64,000 bases of DNA from Fimbriiglobus ruber. Its GTDB lineage: Bacteria; Planctomycetota; Planctomycetia; Gemmatales; Gemmataceae. The stretch spans positions 1,054,001-1,118,000 of the forward strand of contig NZ_NIDE01000004.1 in assembly GCF_002197845.1 (NCBI RefSeq). The letters are read 5' to 3'. Within the stretch, counting starts at the first letter, position 1, and each line of letters opens with the position of its first letter. A program made the position numbers and the translations under genes. The notes beneath the pieces were generated by a model. The model did no database searches. It worked only from the letters and a program-made list of their open reading frames with translations, and was not told where the DNA came from. This document shows positions 63,782 through 64,000 of the stretch, one piece after another.

Positions 63782-64000
63782 ACCTGCTCAAGGTGTAATT
63801 TTCGCTGTGTTTCCCCTGTTGCGGCTACCCCACGTGAGAAACACAGGATCGATGCCACCATATACAAAATTGCAACTGGCAACAAATCAAGTAGACATGT
63901 AATATAGCTCCATGCCTCGTCCAGTCGTCCTGCTGTTCGAAGCTTAAGTGGGTAGGCAGCAGCAATTCTCACCACATCCTTGCCATCTGGCAATTCTCGT

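Larger units (their letters stand above)
60411..64000 (-). pseudogene. TPR-repeat gene disrupted by two insertion sequences (continues past window end)
   Basis: The minus-strand pieces 64000-63782, 62065-61880 and 60928-60411 join exactly when the IS5 element (60929-61879, one TAA kept) and the ISKra4-like element (62066-63781, one 12-bp duplication kept) are removed. Joins read ..QRKLHLEQV|QYFDRAWKAY.. and ..ELAKDAIQF|SPSDPLPLVV... The result is about 300 residues of helical TPR sequence (PFYYLAHHSFQNGQFQESER, MFLEALKHRPGQT, IFRKAFELDSENQHV). One further shift, an A5 run that should be A4 (plus-strand T5 at 61986-61990), lies in the middle piece. Composition is less GC-rich than neighbouring genes. 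Confidence 0.85.

Overview
The window is GC-rich bacterial chromosome that most resembles a planctomycete of the Gemmataceae (Gemmata or Fimbriiglobus type). The marker families are a DUF1559 prepilin-like protein paired with a small lipoprotein, a TIGR03067 protein, a PVC-type membrane-bound dehydrogenase with a CxxCH haem site, a secreted protein opening with the LESLEDR..P motif, a DUF4159 protein and a very long WD40 protein. No rRNA, tRNA or CRISPR array was seen.

Layout. 1-5.3 kb: the 3' end of dxs, a DUF790 (Bax1-like) gene, an acyltransferase/methyltransferase pair and a family 2 glycosyltransferase. 5.4-15.6 kb: a LysR gene diverges from a plus-strand run of five genes that looks like a nucleotide-signalling defence island. 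The run holds a NUDIX-like protein, a kinase-fold (HGDLHGRN) protein with TPRs, a stand-alone RyR-domain protein, a TIR-NB-ARC-TPR (NLR-like) protein with twelve near-identical 144-nt repeats, and a membrane protein with TrkA-N and C-terminal RyR domains. 15.7-29.8 kb: housekeeping and repair genes (WD40, HlyIII/PAQR, aldo/keto reductase, DedA, cupin, DUF1990, NAD-binding protein, uvsE, tspO, a 56-residue DUF2256 gene, nfo, TPR). 30.7-38.1 kb: an RND tripartite efflux cluster with fossils of a second RND/outer-membrane-factor pair. 39.1-43.7 kb: DUF1559, lipoprotein and the large FG-GAP secreted protein. 44.2-47.5 kb: an orphan Mu-type portal protein gene with a long AT-richer C-terminal extension, broken by a 447-bp inverted-repeat element. 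47.7-59.9 kb: secreted and membrane-associated planctomycete families. 60-64 kb: a TPR gene broken by two insertion sequences (IS5 family and an ISKra4-like element), both with recognisable target duplications.

The island at 6.4-15.6 kb is the best candidate for an undescribed system. TIR domains consume NAD, NUDIX folds bind nucleotides, and bacterial RyR domains have been proposed to sense nucleotide-type ligands. Here RyR occurs once alone and once on a membrane RCK-type protein. A plausible reading (inference) is a TPR/NB-ARC sensor that switches on the TIR, whose product acts on the RyR membrane protein.

A warning on sequence quality: several genes carry apparent one-base frameshifts, mostly in short homopolymer runs. 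They could be consensus errors. Corrected reading frames are given wherever they restore a full-length protein.
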